From: Sphaerulina vaccinii
Taxonomy: Eukaryota > Ascomycota > Dothideomycetes > Mycosphaerellales > Mycosphaerellaceae
NCBI GenBank assembly: GCA_022570795.1
Contig: JAKUDP010000028.1
Location: 1-64,000 of the forward strand
DNA: 64,000 nt
Direction: 5' to 3'
The translations under genes were made by a program, and so were the position numbers. The notes beneath the pieces were generated by a model. The model was given only the letters and a program-made list of their open reading frames with translations, did no database searches and was not told where the DNA came from. Below, piece by piece: positions 21,394 through 32,410 of this stretch; position 1 is the first letter of the stretch; each line of letters starts with the position of its first letter.

Positions 21394-22527
21394 TCACATA
21401 CTGCCCATGCTCATTAATGCCGCAACTGCGTCGCGCTCCGCTGGCGATTGTACGGCATGAATGCCCGAGAATTTGTGGCCATGAGGGACCGAAGAAGCGT
21501 GAGCGATACGGCCGGAGTGTATAGCAGAAGGTCCTCGACTCCCAGTTCGCGAGACATATTTCCCAGTGTATGGAGTAGACATCTTGCGATAGTTCTGGAT
21601 CGGAGCGTTGGGAGACGGCAATGAAGCCTTCCGCAACGCTTCGACACCAGCAGCAGTCCAGTCTTCGTTATCGGTCTCATCGTTGGTCTCCGATGAGTCG
21701 CTCGAATCTCCATCGAGGGACATGTTGTCGGCTGCCTCTTCGATGGGGTCCATGTCCATATCGAGCTCGTCTTCTTCCCGGATGCTCGATGCGGTCCAGC
21801 TGCCACCGGAATAGTGCTCCCTTCGCTTAGAGTGCATATGTCCAGCTGGTATATGGATAGCCGAGTCGTTGTACGATGCCGCATAGCTCCCATGCTCGCT
21901 ACGTGGAGGTGAGAGATTGCCTTCCTGGAAAGAGCCAACGCCCGAATCGCGCGATGCGCCTTTAATGTGAGCATCCCATCGACCCCAGCCAGTCTTGCTA
22001 AAGGTTACGCTGCCATCCACACCACCGCCATCGCGGCTCTCGAGTGCAGCGACCACGATTCGGCGAGCCTTTGCAGGCGGTATCCGAGAGAAGCCGGGCA
22101 CAGTATGGTTCAACTCGCCCATAACGTGGCGAATAGCCCGTGGACCACCGCCAAGCAAGATGCGAGGCAAGTGTTGCTTCGCTAGAAAGCTCGGAGTTAT
22201 CGCGACGGCTCCATCGAGGCTGGAGAGGGCGCCTCTGCTCAGAGGAGTGCCACCACTTGGCAGGCTGGCACGTTCAAGGTCATAGTCGTCCTGCATATCG
22301 GTATCTCGCTCGATGTTGATCGGTGGCGGAGAGAGCGCACCCGCATGAGTCGGGTGTGCTGCCAGCTCCGGACTGATGGAGGAAGGAGGCGTCAGCAGCG
22401 CGTTGGCACGCTTCTCGAAGAAGGCAGTGCCAGAGATGTCGGCGTTGTCGCGCATGATGGGGATGCTGGCTGACGGTGTCTGCGAGGCCGTAGCCATGGA
22501 CACCGTCGCGAGTGGAGCGTGAGCCAT
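21394..22527 (-). CDS. STB3: Sin3-binding protein Stb3
   Basis: As a single exon from ATG 22527 it gives 377 residues. The conserved Stb3 domain is clear around residues 85-165: FLAKQHLPRILLGGGPRAIRH, then HTVPGFSRIPPAKARRIVV and the downstream TGWGRWDAH. Stb3 binds the ribosomal RNA processing element promoter motif and recruits the Sin3-Rpd3 deacetylase, linking growth signals to ribosome-biogenesis genes. The rest is Ser/Asp/Glu-rich and probably disordered. The frame is open upstream to 22887, but that part is Pro/Thr/Arg-rich and contains an in-frame leader intron, so I start at 22527. The C-terminus may continue through a splice at 21402, discussed in the findings. Confidence 0.85.
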   Translation of the reverse strand: MAHAPLATVSMATASQTPSASIPIMRDNADISGTAFFEKRANALLTPPSSISPELAAHPTHAGALSPPPINIERDTDMQDDYDLERASLPSGGTPLSRGALSSLDGAVAITPSFLAKQHLPRILLGGGPRAIRHVMGELNHTVPGFSRIPPAKARRIVVAALESRDGGGVDGSVTFSKTGWGRWDAHIKGASRDSGVGSFQEGNLSPPRSEHGSYAASYNDSAIHIPAGHMHSKRREHYSGGSWTASSIREEDELDMDMDPIEEAADNMSLDGDSSDSSETNDETDNEDWTAAGVEALRKASLPSPNAPIQNYRKMSTPYTGKYVSRTGSRGPSAIHSGRIAHASSVPHGHKFSGIHAVQSPAERDAVAALMSMGSM

Positions 22528-22555
22528 GAGTGCGTTGGTGGGCTGGAGAGCTTTC

Positions 22556-22614
22556 CTGTACGCGAGACGAGTTAGCTGGCTGCTGTCAATCGACGCGACG
22601 AGAGTTGCACTCAC
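22556..22614 (-). other. probable 5' leader intron of STB3
   Basis: The minus strand reads CAA/GTGAGT at 22614 and CGTACAG at 22556, 59 nt apart, ending 28 nt before the chosen STB3 ATG. Splicing it shifts the upstream frame relative to the ATG, which supports a non-coding leader. Confidence 0.55.
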
Positions 22615-23799
22615 TTGACGGCGCAAGAAAGCTGCTGAACCACGACGACGAGCGCGTTGTGGTGTTGTCGTGTAGTGAGTGGTGTGGAGCAGGAAGCCGA
22701 GCTTCGGAGGTGGAGACGAGTGCGCGTGCGGGTGTGTGGCGACGAGGTCAACAGACGGTATGGTGGTAGTCCAGCAAGAACAGAAACAGAGCGACAAGGG
22801 CTGCGGGTGGTCAAGTCTTCTTGTTGTGAGTGTGATGTAGTCGAAGCAAGAGGAAGGGCCACGAAAGACACGAGATAGACAAGACATGATTCACTCGCAC
22901 ACCTAGGCGCATGACTGATTATCGGCCAGTCGCAGCCTCCACGTTCTTGAGCGAGCGTTCCTGCAGGTTATCCGCTCTCACGGCCGACTACATGTACCAC
23001 GCACTCTTTCGCTCAGCAACGACGGCTCATTCTCGGTCCCAGAATCCGTTCTCCGCCAGCTTCCACTGCACTTTGACGCGTCGTACTGCTGCTGCTTGGT
23101 CTCTTTGCGATCGGGATTGTGTGATGAGCATATCATTCCCGGTTCCGCCTGTAATCTCTCACTCAGCCACTGCGTCCCGATCGAGGCACACCTGTTTCTC
23201 GGTTATCAGCAGACGCCTCGACGCAGACACACCTTCCAAACCTCCGCAATCGCTGCTACTTTGTGAAGCCAACCTTTGCCCGGAGTGCTCGATCTCCCAC
23301 TAGTGAAGACGTAAGTATCCGCTGTATGCATGCCCCTCCCCAGCAGGCAAGCTGCAATCGCCCGCGAAAGCCTGGCGCGGCTATCACGAAATCGTGCGGC
23401 GCCGAGGGTGTCTGGTCCTGTGGCCTGCGACACGTGTGTTGGATCGAGCGCTGTCAGACTCCATTTACGTGGCTCCTAACGTCATGATTCCATGAGCTAC
23501 CGACGACAGCATGCTATGCTGGAACACCACTCGGGCGAACTCGTGTCCTACACAACAAGTTTCACGATCTATCATGCCTGTTCAAGAATCAGCAGCAGGC
23601 ACGTTGGAAAGTGGCTCGCTGTTGAATGCTTGCCGTCTGGCACCTCAGGCGATGTACCACAGCGCTTGCAGATAGGCTATCAGCACTATAGTAGTGTGTC
23701 TTTCTACTTATCTCACCTGCGAAATGCTGGCAGTGTGCTCGGTGGAACACGCTTGGCAAGCAATGGCAGCAACGTGAGCTGTATGTTGACCGGCGACAC
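22615..23799. other. intergenic between STB3 and the ferric-reductase-like gene
   Basis: STB3 leader and promoter plus the 3' flank of the oxidoreductase gene. Only short shadow frames occur. No repeat or RNA gene is seen. Confidence 0.45.
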
Positions 23800-25691
23800 T
23801 CAAAGGGCGAATGATTCATCCCAGAACCATACGTCTCTCCCTCTCCGCACCCATCGATGAACGCTCTCTCGAGTACTTCGACTCAATTGTCGTGGCCCAC
23901 ATACCACGATCGCAACCCTCTCTGTGCTGCTATGAGAGAAGACTTCATCGACAACAGCTGAAAGCTTAGGTCTCCCACTGTACAATTGGAGTTCTGACGA
24001 TGTTGCAGGCTTCTCTCCTGGGTCTTTAGCACTCTCGCCTCGCAGTAAGTTCTTCTGCTCCTCCAGCTCAATGCCGTCCTCGTCGGGACCGTCGTCTCCA
24101 TCACTGTCGATAGCGAATGTGCCATCATCAGGCTGTGACGAGGTGCCTTCCGTCTGCCTGCTAAGATGTACAGACAATCTTTCGATGAAGCCTTCCCTCT
24201 CCTTGGAATCAACAGGCAATGCCCATGCGACATCTACGAGAGATCTAGCGGCCCAGACAAATGTCACCTTCTGTCTGCGGTAGCTGCCTTTCGATGGCGA
24301 AAGGTCTGATAGAAGCTGTCGATACAGTGGAACGATGAAAGTTGCTCCAATGCCTCCGGCCACAAACAATACCCTGTCATAGGTCAGGAGTCTGGCTGAG
24401 TGACTTCCAATCCCGTACGGTCCTTCTATAGAAATCGCTTGCGTATTGTCTCCAATGTTTCGTGCAAGCCTTGCCGTATTGCCATCCAGTATGCGAGCCA
24501 CGAAGTGTAATCGATTATCAGTCAATGGAAGCGCTGCTTGCGTGAACGGGTTGCTTCGGAACGTGCGTAGAAAAGGGTGGCCCGCCAGGGATATATAAGC
24601 GTGCTGTCCTGGCTGCCATTTCGTAGCAGTTCCTTTACCCAAAGCAATGCTGATCTCAATGAGGTTGGTGCCCTGGATCTGCCGGAGATTCCCAACGTAA
24701 GTCTTGCTTGCCAAGTACCTGAGCACCGCGTTCACAGCGTAAATTCCAGCGGTCTCGTATATAGAAGTGCGTATGTGATGAACGTGAAAGTATAGGACCG
24801 GGAGCAACGCTGTCGCTAGAGAGACGTGCGTATAGTAGAACGTACGATAGCTTCGGTTCCTCAGGATTGCCAGGGCAGTCGTTGTCATGACAGTGAAGGA
24901 GATGATGCCAAAGACTCCACATAGCACAAATGGTGCTTTAAGCTTGGCGAGTAGCAGTGAGTTGAGGACGTAGAAGTTGAGGTAGAGCACCGCATGGACC
25001 CAGAACAGCCCCGTGATTATTCTGCCCAGGACCTGGTGAATCGACAGAAGAGTAGCTTTAGAGTATCCCGTCAAGAGTGGTAGTGGCGACCATGGCGATT
25101 TTAGTGATAACAGGTAGTGGAAAGGAAGCTGTGATGCTCCAACCGCTCCGAAACGCTTGGTTAGATGGAGGTAATCTGCTACCATTAGCATCTCACTTGA
25201 ATATCAGAGCTGAGTCGAATTGTTCGCACCTTCTCCAGTATCCAGGAACGACAAAAGGAGCAACCATATCGTCCATGCGGTGCCGCCTAGGAGCTCGCCT
25301 TTCGTGCCAAGCAGATATCCTGACATGTACACGGGAGTAGTGCTCCACCACATAGCCTGCCACTGATCAGAGCATACTCTAGGCCAGCCACGGTGGATAT
25401 CATATGCGTCTCTCTGATGCACTTGTCGCGATACTTCTCCGCCTTCTTGGCTTTACCTACCTGTCGCCATCGAGACTTGACATTGCTGAAGTTCAAGCTT
25501 TTGGCTGCTTTGGCACGCGGTGAACTTGGTGGTTCTGGAGTCGAGTTGCCTAAGTACTTCTGGAACAAAAAGCCAATAGCTATGGCGACCAGAGGAATCA
25601 GCACAGAGAGTTGAGCTGCGAGCCCATAGAAGTCGAGCAGTTCACGACGTTGAACCTTCTGCTCTTCGTTGAGGGTCACGAAGTGGTACAT
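23800..25691 (-). CDS. ferric reductase-like flavocytochrome (FRE/NOX superfamily)
   Basis: Exons 25691-25461, 25362-25230 and 25175-23800 give 579 residues. The second intron (54 nt, GTGCGA...GTAGCAG) is well supported because it restores GEDYLHLTKRFG. The first (98 nt, GTAGGT...GATCAG) is my best choice but other acceptors are possible. The membrane half has paired histidines in HYLLSL, HQVLGRI, WVHAVLY and THVSLA/FHVHHI for two hemes. The cytosolic half has the FAD motif around HPFLRTFRSNPFT and NADPH-binding GGIGATFIVPLYRQL and VVCGPRQL. An acidic insertion (DSDGDDGPDEDG) interrupts the NADPH domain. It transfers electrons from NADPH across a membrane to extracellular metal or another acceptor; the substrate is not determinable. 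Confidence 0.82.
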
Positions 25692-25912
25692 ATTTCGTGT
25701 ATATGGGGTTACTCAGCCTACAAGCTTTGTTGGCATGACATCTTGCTTCCGGACGACGAGTTCAAGAGCCGTAGTAGATGTTGTTGATGTTTGGGACAAG
25801 GTGTTCAAGACTATTGATGTGCCGAAGAGGAATCGCAAGAAGTTCTATTTATATAGTAGCCCGATCTCGGCTAATCTCGAATGAAAGCTTTTGAATGCAC
25901 TCCACATCAACT

Positions 25913-27082
25913 TCACTTCTGCGAGACCGTTTCTTCAAGCATCTCGTCCTTGCTGCTTATCCTCTTCTTCCAGCGTCCTGCCATGCCCTTAAAGAGGCTG
26001 GCAGAGCGTTGCGGCTGTCCCGAGGCTGGCGGTGCGAGGCTAAGGCCTTCCATTGCATCGAATGCTTTCTCCTTCTTTCGTTCTTCGCTGTTCTTGACGG
26101 GAGACTCCTGCTCGACGCGAGTGCTGCTAGCGAACCGGACTTGATGAGGCATCGCTCGACGAAGAGCGAGCGAGTCCTTCCCTGCGTAAGGACCTGGAGG
26201 TGGCCTGAAGTAGCAGGTCAAAGAATTAGCAAGTATGTCGGATTCACAGTGAATCAGAGCTTCGCCAGACATCGGGCAAAGGCTATGCCTTCGAGCTGCT
26301 GCTTTACTTACAGTGGCTTATCCTTTGGTGGCGGTTCAACAGGTCCATCGAAAGTACGCGTGCTCTTGCTGGGTGAAGCTCTCGTAATGTCGTGTCCATC
26401 GAAGCCAGCTGGTAAGTTGAGTCCAAGCTCGCGTAATTGCTTCCCAGTGTGACAGTGATAGACAAAGGTAGCGTGCGGCTTCTCAAGCGAATCTAGGAGG
26501 GCGTAGGCGTACTTCCTTCGAGGTTCTTCCGGCTTCATGTAGCCAGCCTGAGCACATCGTTAGTGGTGGCCTCATCATCTGGTAAGCTGATCAGCTCACG
26601 ATGTTGACTCTTATCCCTCGACCATCCGCGACCTCTTCATATCGCTCCAGTCTCGGCTCTTCTCGTCTCCTCGCCTTAGCGCGAAAGACCTGGATTTCGA
26701 AGCTACCACAATCGGTCTCTGGTGGGAACACAAAAGCTCGCTTCTCAACGAGAGGCTGACCGTTGAGGTCTTGTCCTGCTCCATCAAAGATTCCAAAGCC
26801 GATGCGGCCACTCCTCGCCTTGCCGCAGCCCCAGGACAGTAGACACGTTCCGTCCACTATCAACTTGAAGAAGTGGTGACGGACTTCTGGCTCCACTGGC
26901 TCCAAACAGCAACAGACCATCCAGAACTGAGATCCTGGGTAGATCGGTGTATACACCTCCACTGTCGACTCGTTACGTGCTGTTGATGGGGAGCTCCTTC
27001 CTGGTGGTGGTGCGAACTCTGGTATTGCAAGTGCATCGTACTGACTTTGCAAGCTGAGCGCGATACCGCGAAGAACTGGCAT
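25913..27082 (-). CDS. conserved fungal protein, DUF7918-like
   Basis: Three exons (27082-26600, 26547-26312, 26204-25913) give 336 residues; introns GTGAGC/CTCAG and GTAAGT/TTCAG keep frame. The N-terminal domain (about 1-160) starts MPVLRGIALSL and contains an alternating strand pattern with FFKLIVDGTCLLSWGCG and FGIFDGAGQDLNG, recalling the fungal DUF7918 domain. The C-terminal part is proline- and charge-rich (EPPPKDKP, PPPGPYAG, EERKKEKAFDAMEGL) and ends in a basic segment. No catalytic motif is visible and no function is known to me. There is no signal peptide or membrane segment. Confidence 0.65.
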
Positions 27083-27320
27083 TGTGTGCGTTGTAGAGAT
27101 GAAAAGTTGTCGTGGTGGTGTGATATCGAGTTGTGAGGTGTTGTGTTCATGTTCGAAACTACATGTACGTGAAGCATGAGCTCACCTACTCTGACCTCAC
27201 TTGACTTGTGCGTTGCAACATTCACGCACAACACTGCCCCGAGCATCTGGATACATCTAGCTGAAGTTTGTAGAGCACTACCAAGGTCCATACTCCCAGA
27301 ACATTACTTTTGCTTTTGAC

Positions 27321-28052
27321 CTAAGCCTTCTTCAATTGCTCTGTTATACCACTTCGATCCTCAAGTCCGTACTGGAGGGCTGCGGTGCCCAACAACACAA
27401 GGCCGATGTTACCATATACGCCCTGCGAGGTAAATTAGTGCTTAGAGCTTTAAAATGGCAATCATCTTCAAGCATACAATGTCCATGGCGATGTTGTGAT
27501 GAGACGCGAGGCGCCAATGGGAGTAGGCCCCGAGCCCTGTAGCAATGTGGTGTAGGATTGTGATGACCACTACAGCTCGTGCATAAGGCTTCTTGTAGGT
27601 CGCTGGAGCATAGTCTGAAAGAGAGGATCCAGCAATTCCGCCAGGAAAAGGGACGGCATCGGACACAGCTAGAAGGATGGCCGCCAGGGATAGCAGGCAG
27701 AACGCATCTGTTCGTGTGGTGTATAGCTCGAGATCATTTGGTTCTATAAGTCCATTGATTGGTGGACGAAACCAGCCGCAGACCTGTATGGAGCAGTATA
27801 TCAGTAGATGCTGTTAATGGAGCATATAGTTAGACTTACCATTGCTGGATCAATGACTCGCACGATTCCTCTGAGAGCATACCAGAAGCTTGTGCCTATC
27901 TGCAGTCAGTATGTCTCCTGATACTAGGACGTTCAAGCTGGATACCAAAAACATAAGCGTGGTATGTCTGCGGCCATTGTTAGCTCTGAGCTCAAGTAGT
28001 GTACTGCGTTGATGACAGAACTCACGTTGGCGTAATCCATAAGGGACGGCAT
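27321..28052 (-). CDS. small multi-pass membrane protein, function unknown
   Basis: Five exons (28052-28026, 27967-27946, 27895-27840, 27783-27478, 27422-27321) give 170 residues. The second exon is only 22 nt. Junctions: GTGAGT/CGCAG, GTATCC/GATAG, GTAAGT/TACAG and GTATGC/CGCAG; the frame continues only with these choices. Hydrophobic stretches include TSFWYALRGIVRVI, DAFCLLSLAAILLAV, RAVVVITILHHIATGLGAY and IGLVLLGTAAL, so about four membrane helices are likely. The histidine pair in ILHHIATG and the tryptophan in YSHW may be conserved. I do not recognise the family beyond a recollection of similar fungal hypothetical membrane proteins. Confidence 0.7.
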
Positions 28053-28872
28053 GGCTGTTGACGAGCGAGTGGGTCGCGAGATACTAGATCTTATATGTTA
28101 TCAACACAGATGCAGAGCAGACTGAATGTGAATCGTATTCGTATGAGTGAAGAGGAGGTTGGATCTGAATAGAATTGAGTTACAATGCCGAAGCTCCAAG
28201 AGCTGCAAGCTTGCGTCATGGTACAGCAATTCCAATGGCTGGTACTAGGAGTTGCGCGGAATCTCATTGTGATGCGTACATCTCATAGATCCAATATCTT
28301 ACCAGGCGGTCAAGCTTCTAGATCTATGTGGCATTGGATACGAGCAGGTATCGTAACCAGCCCGGTGTTGTATGGGACCTCTCATAGCAGTATCGTAGCA
28401 TATGTCTCCCAGCATACCTGCAGGCCTCGAGTATCCTCCTCAGAGCCTATGTCTGTGGACTGCAAGGTCATAATAACTTGGACAACGCATGAGCCAGAAC
28501 AGAGAAGTTGGCCGTATCTGTACCCATGGCCCTGGTGACCACTGAGTTCCTGCTCGAGCTTTACAACACGCAAGCTTGCCATCTGAGCGAACTGGAGGTC
28601 TTCGAGCCACGAACAGCACATCAGAGCAAGTGGACAGCCAACAATTGATCAATGACAAGTAGCTGTATCCATAGGCCTGTGGTAATGATAGCGCGACTTG
28701 CAGCATTTAGACCTCCTCATGCTGCGATCACAGCGATTTTGTCGGTGTCGCCCGGGCTCTTCGAGCTCATGCTGCGGATTGTGCACCTGGCATGTCCTCG
28801 CAACCAACTGTTGATCGCCGACAGGCAGTATTCTTTTATCTGTATTCATCGCATAGCAAGGCCAGACAACCT
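28053..28872. other. intergenic, nothing recognised
   Basis: Promoter side of the small membrane protein gene and 3' flank of Naa38. Only short, uncharacteristic frames; no RNA gene seen. Confidence 0.45.
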
Positions 28873-29169
28873 TCATCCATAGCTCTCCAACTCAATCTTC
28901 GTAATATGCTGTCCAGGCACCACCACCAATCCAACGAATCTCTTCTTCATATCCAAATGGAAATTGCTACTGGCTCCTTGTGCGGCGAGTTGGACGTCGA
29001 GTTGCGACGGCTGGCGACACTCGTGGGTCATGGCCAGAATGAGGTTGCGTTCGCTGTCGGTGCATTTCAGCTGCCCAACGAACATGCGGCCGTCGGCGGT
29101 GTGGACATGTAGTGTGCGATTGAGGAGTTGAGTAAGGTATGCCTGCGGATCTTCGATGGTGTCGGCCAT
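28873..29169 (-). CDS. NAA38: NatC N-terminal acetyltransferase auxiliary subunit Naa38 (LSM-like)
   Basis: Starting at ATG 29169 it encodes 98 residues with one LSM fold. The pattern LLNRTLHVHTADGRMFVGQLKCTD, then SERNLILA, and the closing VGLVVVPGQHITKIELE is that of Naa38/LSMD1 (yeast Mak31), a non-catalytic subunit of NatC that acetylates cytosolic proteins co-translationally. Upstream, in another frame, ATG 29323 opens a charged 32-residue stretch (MELLRESEEQEQERH) that runs into a GTAAGT. I could not join it to the LSM frame with any available acceptor, so it is treated as leader. Confidence 0.85.
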   Translation of the reverse strand: MADTIEDPQAYLTQLLNRTLHVHTADGRMFVGQLKCTDSERNLILAMTHECRQPSQLDVQLAAQGASSNFHLDMKKRFVGLVVVPGQHITKIELESYG

Positions 29170-29645
29170 AAATTCCTCCAAATGGTAAGGTTAGCAAAGT
29201 AGATGGTGAGAATGGCAGGGACTTACACATGCAAATGCAAAGAATGGACCATGCCGCTAAGGAAGCTTGAAGCTTGGCGTGTCGCTCTTGCTCTTGTTCC
29301 TCAGACTCCCTCAGGAGCTCCATGAATAGCGACTCGCACGATGGGTTCACTGTTGGCTAGGTGTTGATGACGAGCTAGATGAAGAACAAGGAGACGCCGA
29401 AGCCCACTTGTAAGATTTTGCTACTAGGTATCATTGTTGTGCTCGGAAAACCAAGCGATGCAGTGCATGCGTGCTATGCAGCACATAAGCCAGACCCTCT
29501 ACCTCTAGCTTGTTACAACGTTCCTCGCTGAAGCTCATTAGCATCACAGCAAGGCCTTTTGCCTCCAAATGTTGCTTCGGCGAGTGCTGTGAGCTTCCCA
29601 TGTTGCCTTTCATCACGCTTGAACCCATCATGAAGTGCCAACTTT
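29170..29645. other. NAA38 leader and 3' flank of TPD3
   Basis: Contains the probable NAA38 leader with a GTAAGT (about 29226) and a GCTAAC branch-like site, suggesting a leader intron, plus the PP2A gene's downstream region. No further gene seen. Confidence 0.4.
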
Positions 29646-31791
29646 TCAAGTTTCCATAGCATTCTCGGTATCCGTCCACGCCTTGCTGGCTGTAGTTGCG
29701 AAATACCTGACATCAACATCGTCATCCTGCATGAGTTTCTCCAGCGGTGGCATGACCTCGTCTCTAATAAGCTGTTGTCCTCGTGGGGAGCCGGGAAAGT
29801 TGGTCTCGCCTTGCTTCTCCAAGTCCACGATGGTAGCGCTTGGGGAGTCAGGAAGACGTTTGAGTATGTCAATGAGAACCGCATACGACTTTGCCACGTT
29901 GAATCTGATGTTTGGGATCGGGTCGTTTACCAGAGTCTGTAGGATGGGCAGAACGGATTGCGCGACCACTGGCAACGATAGCGCGGGCGCAAGAATCTGC
30001 GGCTATTGTCAGCGGTGCACGTGTATCACGCTGAAGAACAACTTACAGATACTGCAAAGCAGGTCGTCATGCGATAGAGGTAGTTGGGATGCTCGGCCAT
30101 GGCTGCGACCTTCGGCACAATTGCCTCGCTCGCCCACTCGACTCCGAACACTTCAGTAAGCTTCTTGAGATTCTGCGTGCTTGCTTCTCGAATGCTGAAA
30201 ACGGTATCTCCGAGCCAAGACATGCATAGCGTGCTCAGCTTCTCGTCGAAGAACTTCACGCCAAGCTGAGACGCTAGCAGCGGCACGTACTGGATGATAG
30301 CAAGTCTGACTCGCCACTGCTTGTCCTCAGCCAGCTGTACTATCGCGGGCAGAAGAGACTGTGAAAGGAGCTCAATGCCAATAACATTGTTGACTTGTTC
30401 CAGTTTCGAGATGATGTTGAGTCGCACTTCAGGGAAATCGTCCTTGAGCATCTGCAAAAGCATTGGCAAAAGGTGCTCTGTGGTCTCTTGCTTGCCGAGG
30501 ATTGGTGCCAGACCACTGATTTGGTTGCCGAATGCTGCTCGGACGTGTTGTGAAGAGTCAGATACCAGATCCTCAATGGCAGGCATGATATCCCGCAAAA
30601 GAGCCTGGCGATCAGCAAGTTGACAGAAACCTTCAAGGAAGAACACTAGGTCAGTATCCTGTTCCCAAATTGAGCTCAGCCCTCAAACATACCTGGAATT
30701 TGTCCAGCGATAGCACTTCTGACTTCAGCCTCGTTATCTTTGAGTAGTCTCACGAACGCAGGAACGAGATCTCTGGCTATGACCTCCTCATCCACAGCCT
30801 TTGCAATCTTCTCGAATCGATCAGCGACCATGTATCGTACCCTCCAGCTCTTGTCTTCGAACAAGCTGCGCAGTGCTGTGAGCAGGACGCCATGGCTGCT
30901 CTGTTGTTCTTTGGGCACTGCCTCTGCGATGGCTATGAGCACTTCCACGGTAAGTAATCGAACGCTGTCCTGGTCGTCTGCCGCCAGATGCTGGAAAAGT
31001 GGTATCATGTCCTCAATAACCACCGCTGCGGGCATACTCTTGACAAACTTGGCGAGGTTATTCGCGGCTTGCCTGCGGACCATGGGCGTGTCGTCGTGCA
31101 CGAGTTGGTGAAACTGCTGTCGGAGGCCCTCTTGTGATTGCGGAGTAGCGTGCTGGTAGGGTGTGTTGTAAAGACCGGTCGCTGAGATCTTCGAGGTGAA
31201 CCAGTCGGCTTTCGAAAGACGAAGGGTGAGAGGAATGAAGTACTGCTCCACTTGCTGCTGTGATAGCTGGTCGCAGATCTTGTTCAGTGATTCAACAGCC
31301 TTGTCCGCAGTTAGCACAGTTTCGACAAGTAGCTCACCCTACACCTTACTTTATCCCGCACGAGAGGCTCCTCGATCGTGGCCAAATTCTCAAGAGGTGA
31401 GAGGAGCACGTGGCCATACTCAGGACCTCCCACGTACTCGACAAAGTTGCCCAGCTCATCTCCCAGCGCGGTGAGCACCTCATCTTCATCTTCCACGGAC
31501 TCTGTTCCGCCGTCAGCCTCTGTACTCCGCACATGTTGGCAGGGCGCTACTCGTGCGTACCATCTAGAAAGGGGATCAACTCGTCCCTTGTGCGTTCTGG
31601 CCCCAGTGCCAAAGCAATGGTCGACAGCCGGCGAATGGCGTTCAATCGCAATAGTACGTCGTCATGCTGCGCGTGGTGTCAACAACGGTGTAGGCGTCAA
31701 AGGAAGGATCGCCCTCCAATGCACGCACCTTGAGCTCGTCAATCAAAACGGCAATCGGGTACAGCTCGTCTTGCGCGCCTTGCTCCTCCAT
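29646..31791 (-). CDS. TPD3: protein phosphatase 2A scaffold subunit A (PR65)
   Basis: Six exons (31791-31729, 31666-31561, 31501-31350, 31299-30693, 30630-30047, 29996-29646) give 620 residues, near yeast Tpd3 (635) and human PR65 (589). All introns are GT-AG and in frame. The protein is a run of about 15 HEAT repeats, each about 39 residues with the paired-helix pattern, such as SVRLLTVEVLIAIAEAVP, SWRVRYMVADRFEKIAKAV and EVRLNIISKLEQVNNVIG. It holds the PP2A catalytic and regulatory subunits. The N-terminal MEEQGAQDELYPIAVLIDELK is typical of the family. An insertion rich in acids (ESVEDEDEV) lies in exon 3. Confidence 0.95.
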
Positions 31792-32410
31792 GCTTGCTCG
31801 CTGTGACCGGATATGCTCTCTTGCAATGGGGAGGTAATGAGCCCGAGACGGCTTTCACATGCAAGTGTCGAGGAAGGGGTGCAGTTGCGCAATACCAGAG
31901 GAAATCGGATCGTGGATGGGGCTGGACGTTGCGTAGTCTTCGATAGTACGTCTGTGTTCGGTGAGCTATGTTCAGATAGGTATGTCGGAAGCATGACGGG
32001 ATGTGAGCAGCATTAGTCGCGCTCTGGGTAGTGCGCTGCTGCGGTGCGGTATGGAGTATGGAGGGGTGGAAGAAGGCAAGGTTGAAACAGAGGCAATTGG
32101 CGATATCTGCTGCTGTAAGTGGAACGCGAACTAGAAGGAGACCTACCAGATGGGCTGTTGTAGACAAGACTCTCGAGATCCTGCTGGTTGTGGTGGTTGT
32201 GGTATGAAATCGCGTTCAATGTTGTTTGTTCTTGTGGGATGATGAACCTGAAGCTCAAGAGATCGGGTGTGGCTTGACTGAGTCGTGGCGCATGGAATTT
32301 AAAGTGACTGTTCTACTTCACATCAAATTATATCGCAACCTCTTTCTCCTTCTCGCAGCACAATCAGACAACTTCGATTGCAAGCGCTGCCTAGTGGTAA
32401 TCTCGGCGCA
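31792..32410. other. bidirectional promoter region between TPD3 and FRS1
   Basis: The divergent start codons are 619 bp apart. No coding potential; regulatory sites could not be assigned with confidence. Confidence 0.5.

Noticed and set aside
22528..22887. N-terminal extension of STB3 open from 22887
   Set aside because: Low-complexity Pro/Thr/Arg/Ser content with a good intron inside whose removal breaks the frame to the conserved part; treated as leader.
28967..29323. A charged helical frame (MELLRESEEQEQERH...) upstream of NAA38 that ends near a GTAAGT
   Set aside because: No acceptor joins it in phase to the LSM frame; it is more likely leader sequence.
31743..32258. Overlapping minus-strand frames between TPD3 and FRS1
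   Set aside because: They start in the promoter region, are Ser/Pro/His-rich and overlap the known TPD3 start in another frame.
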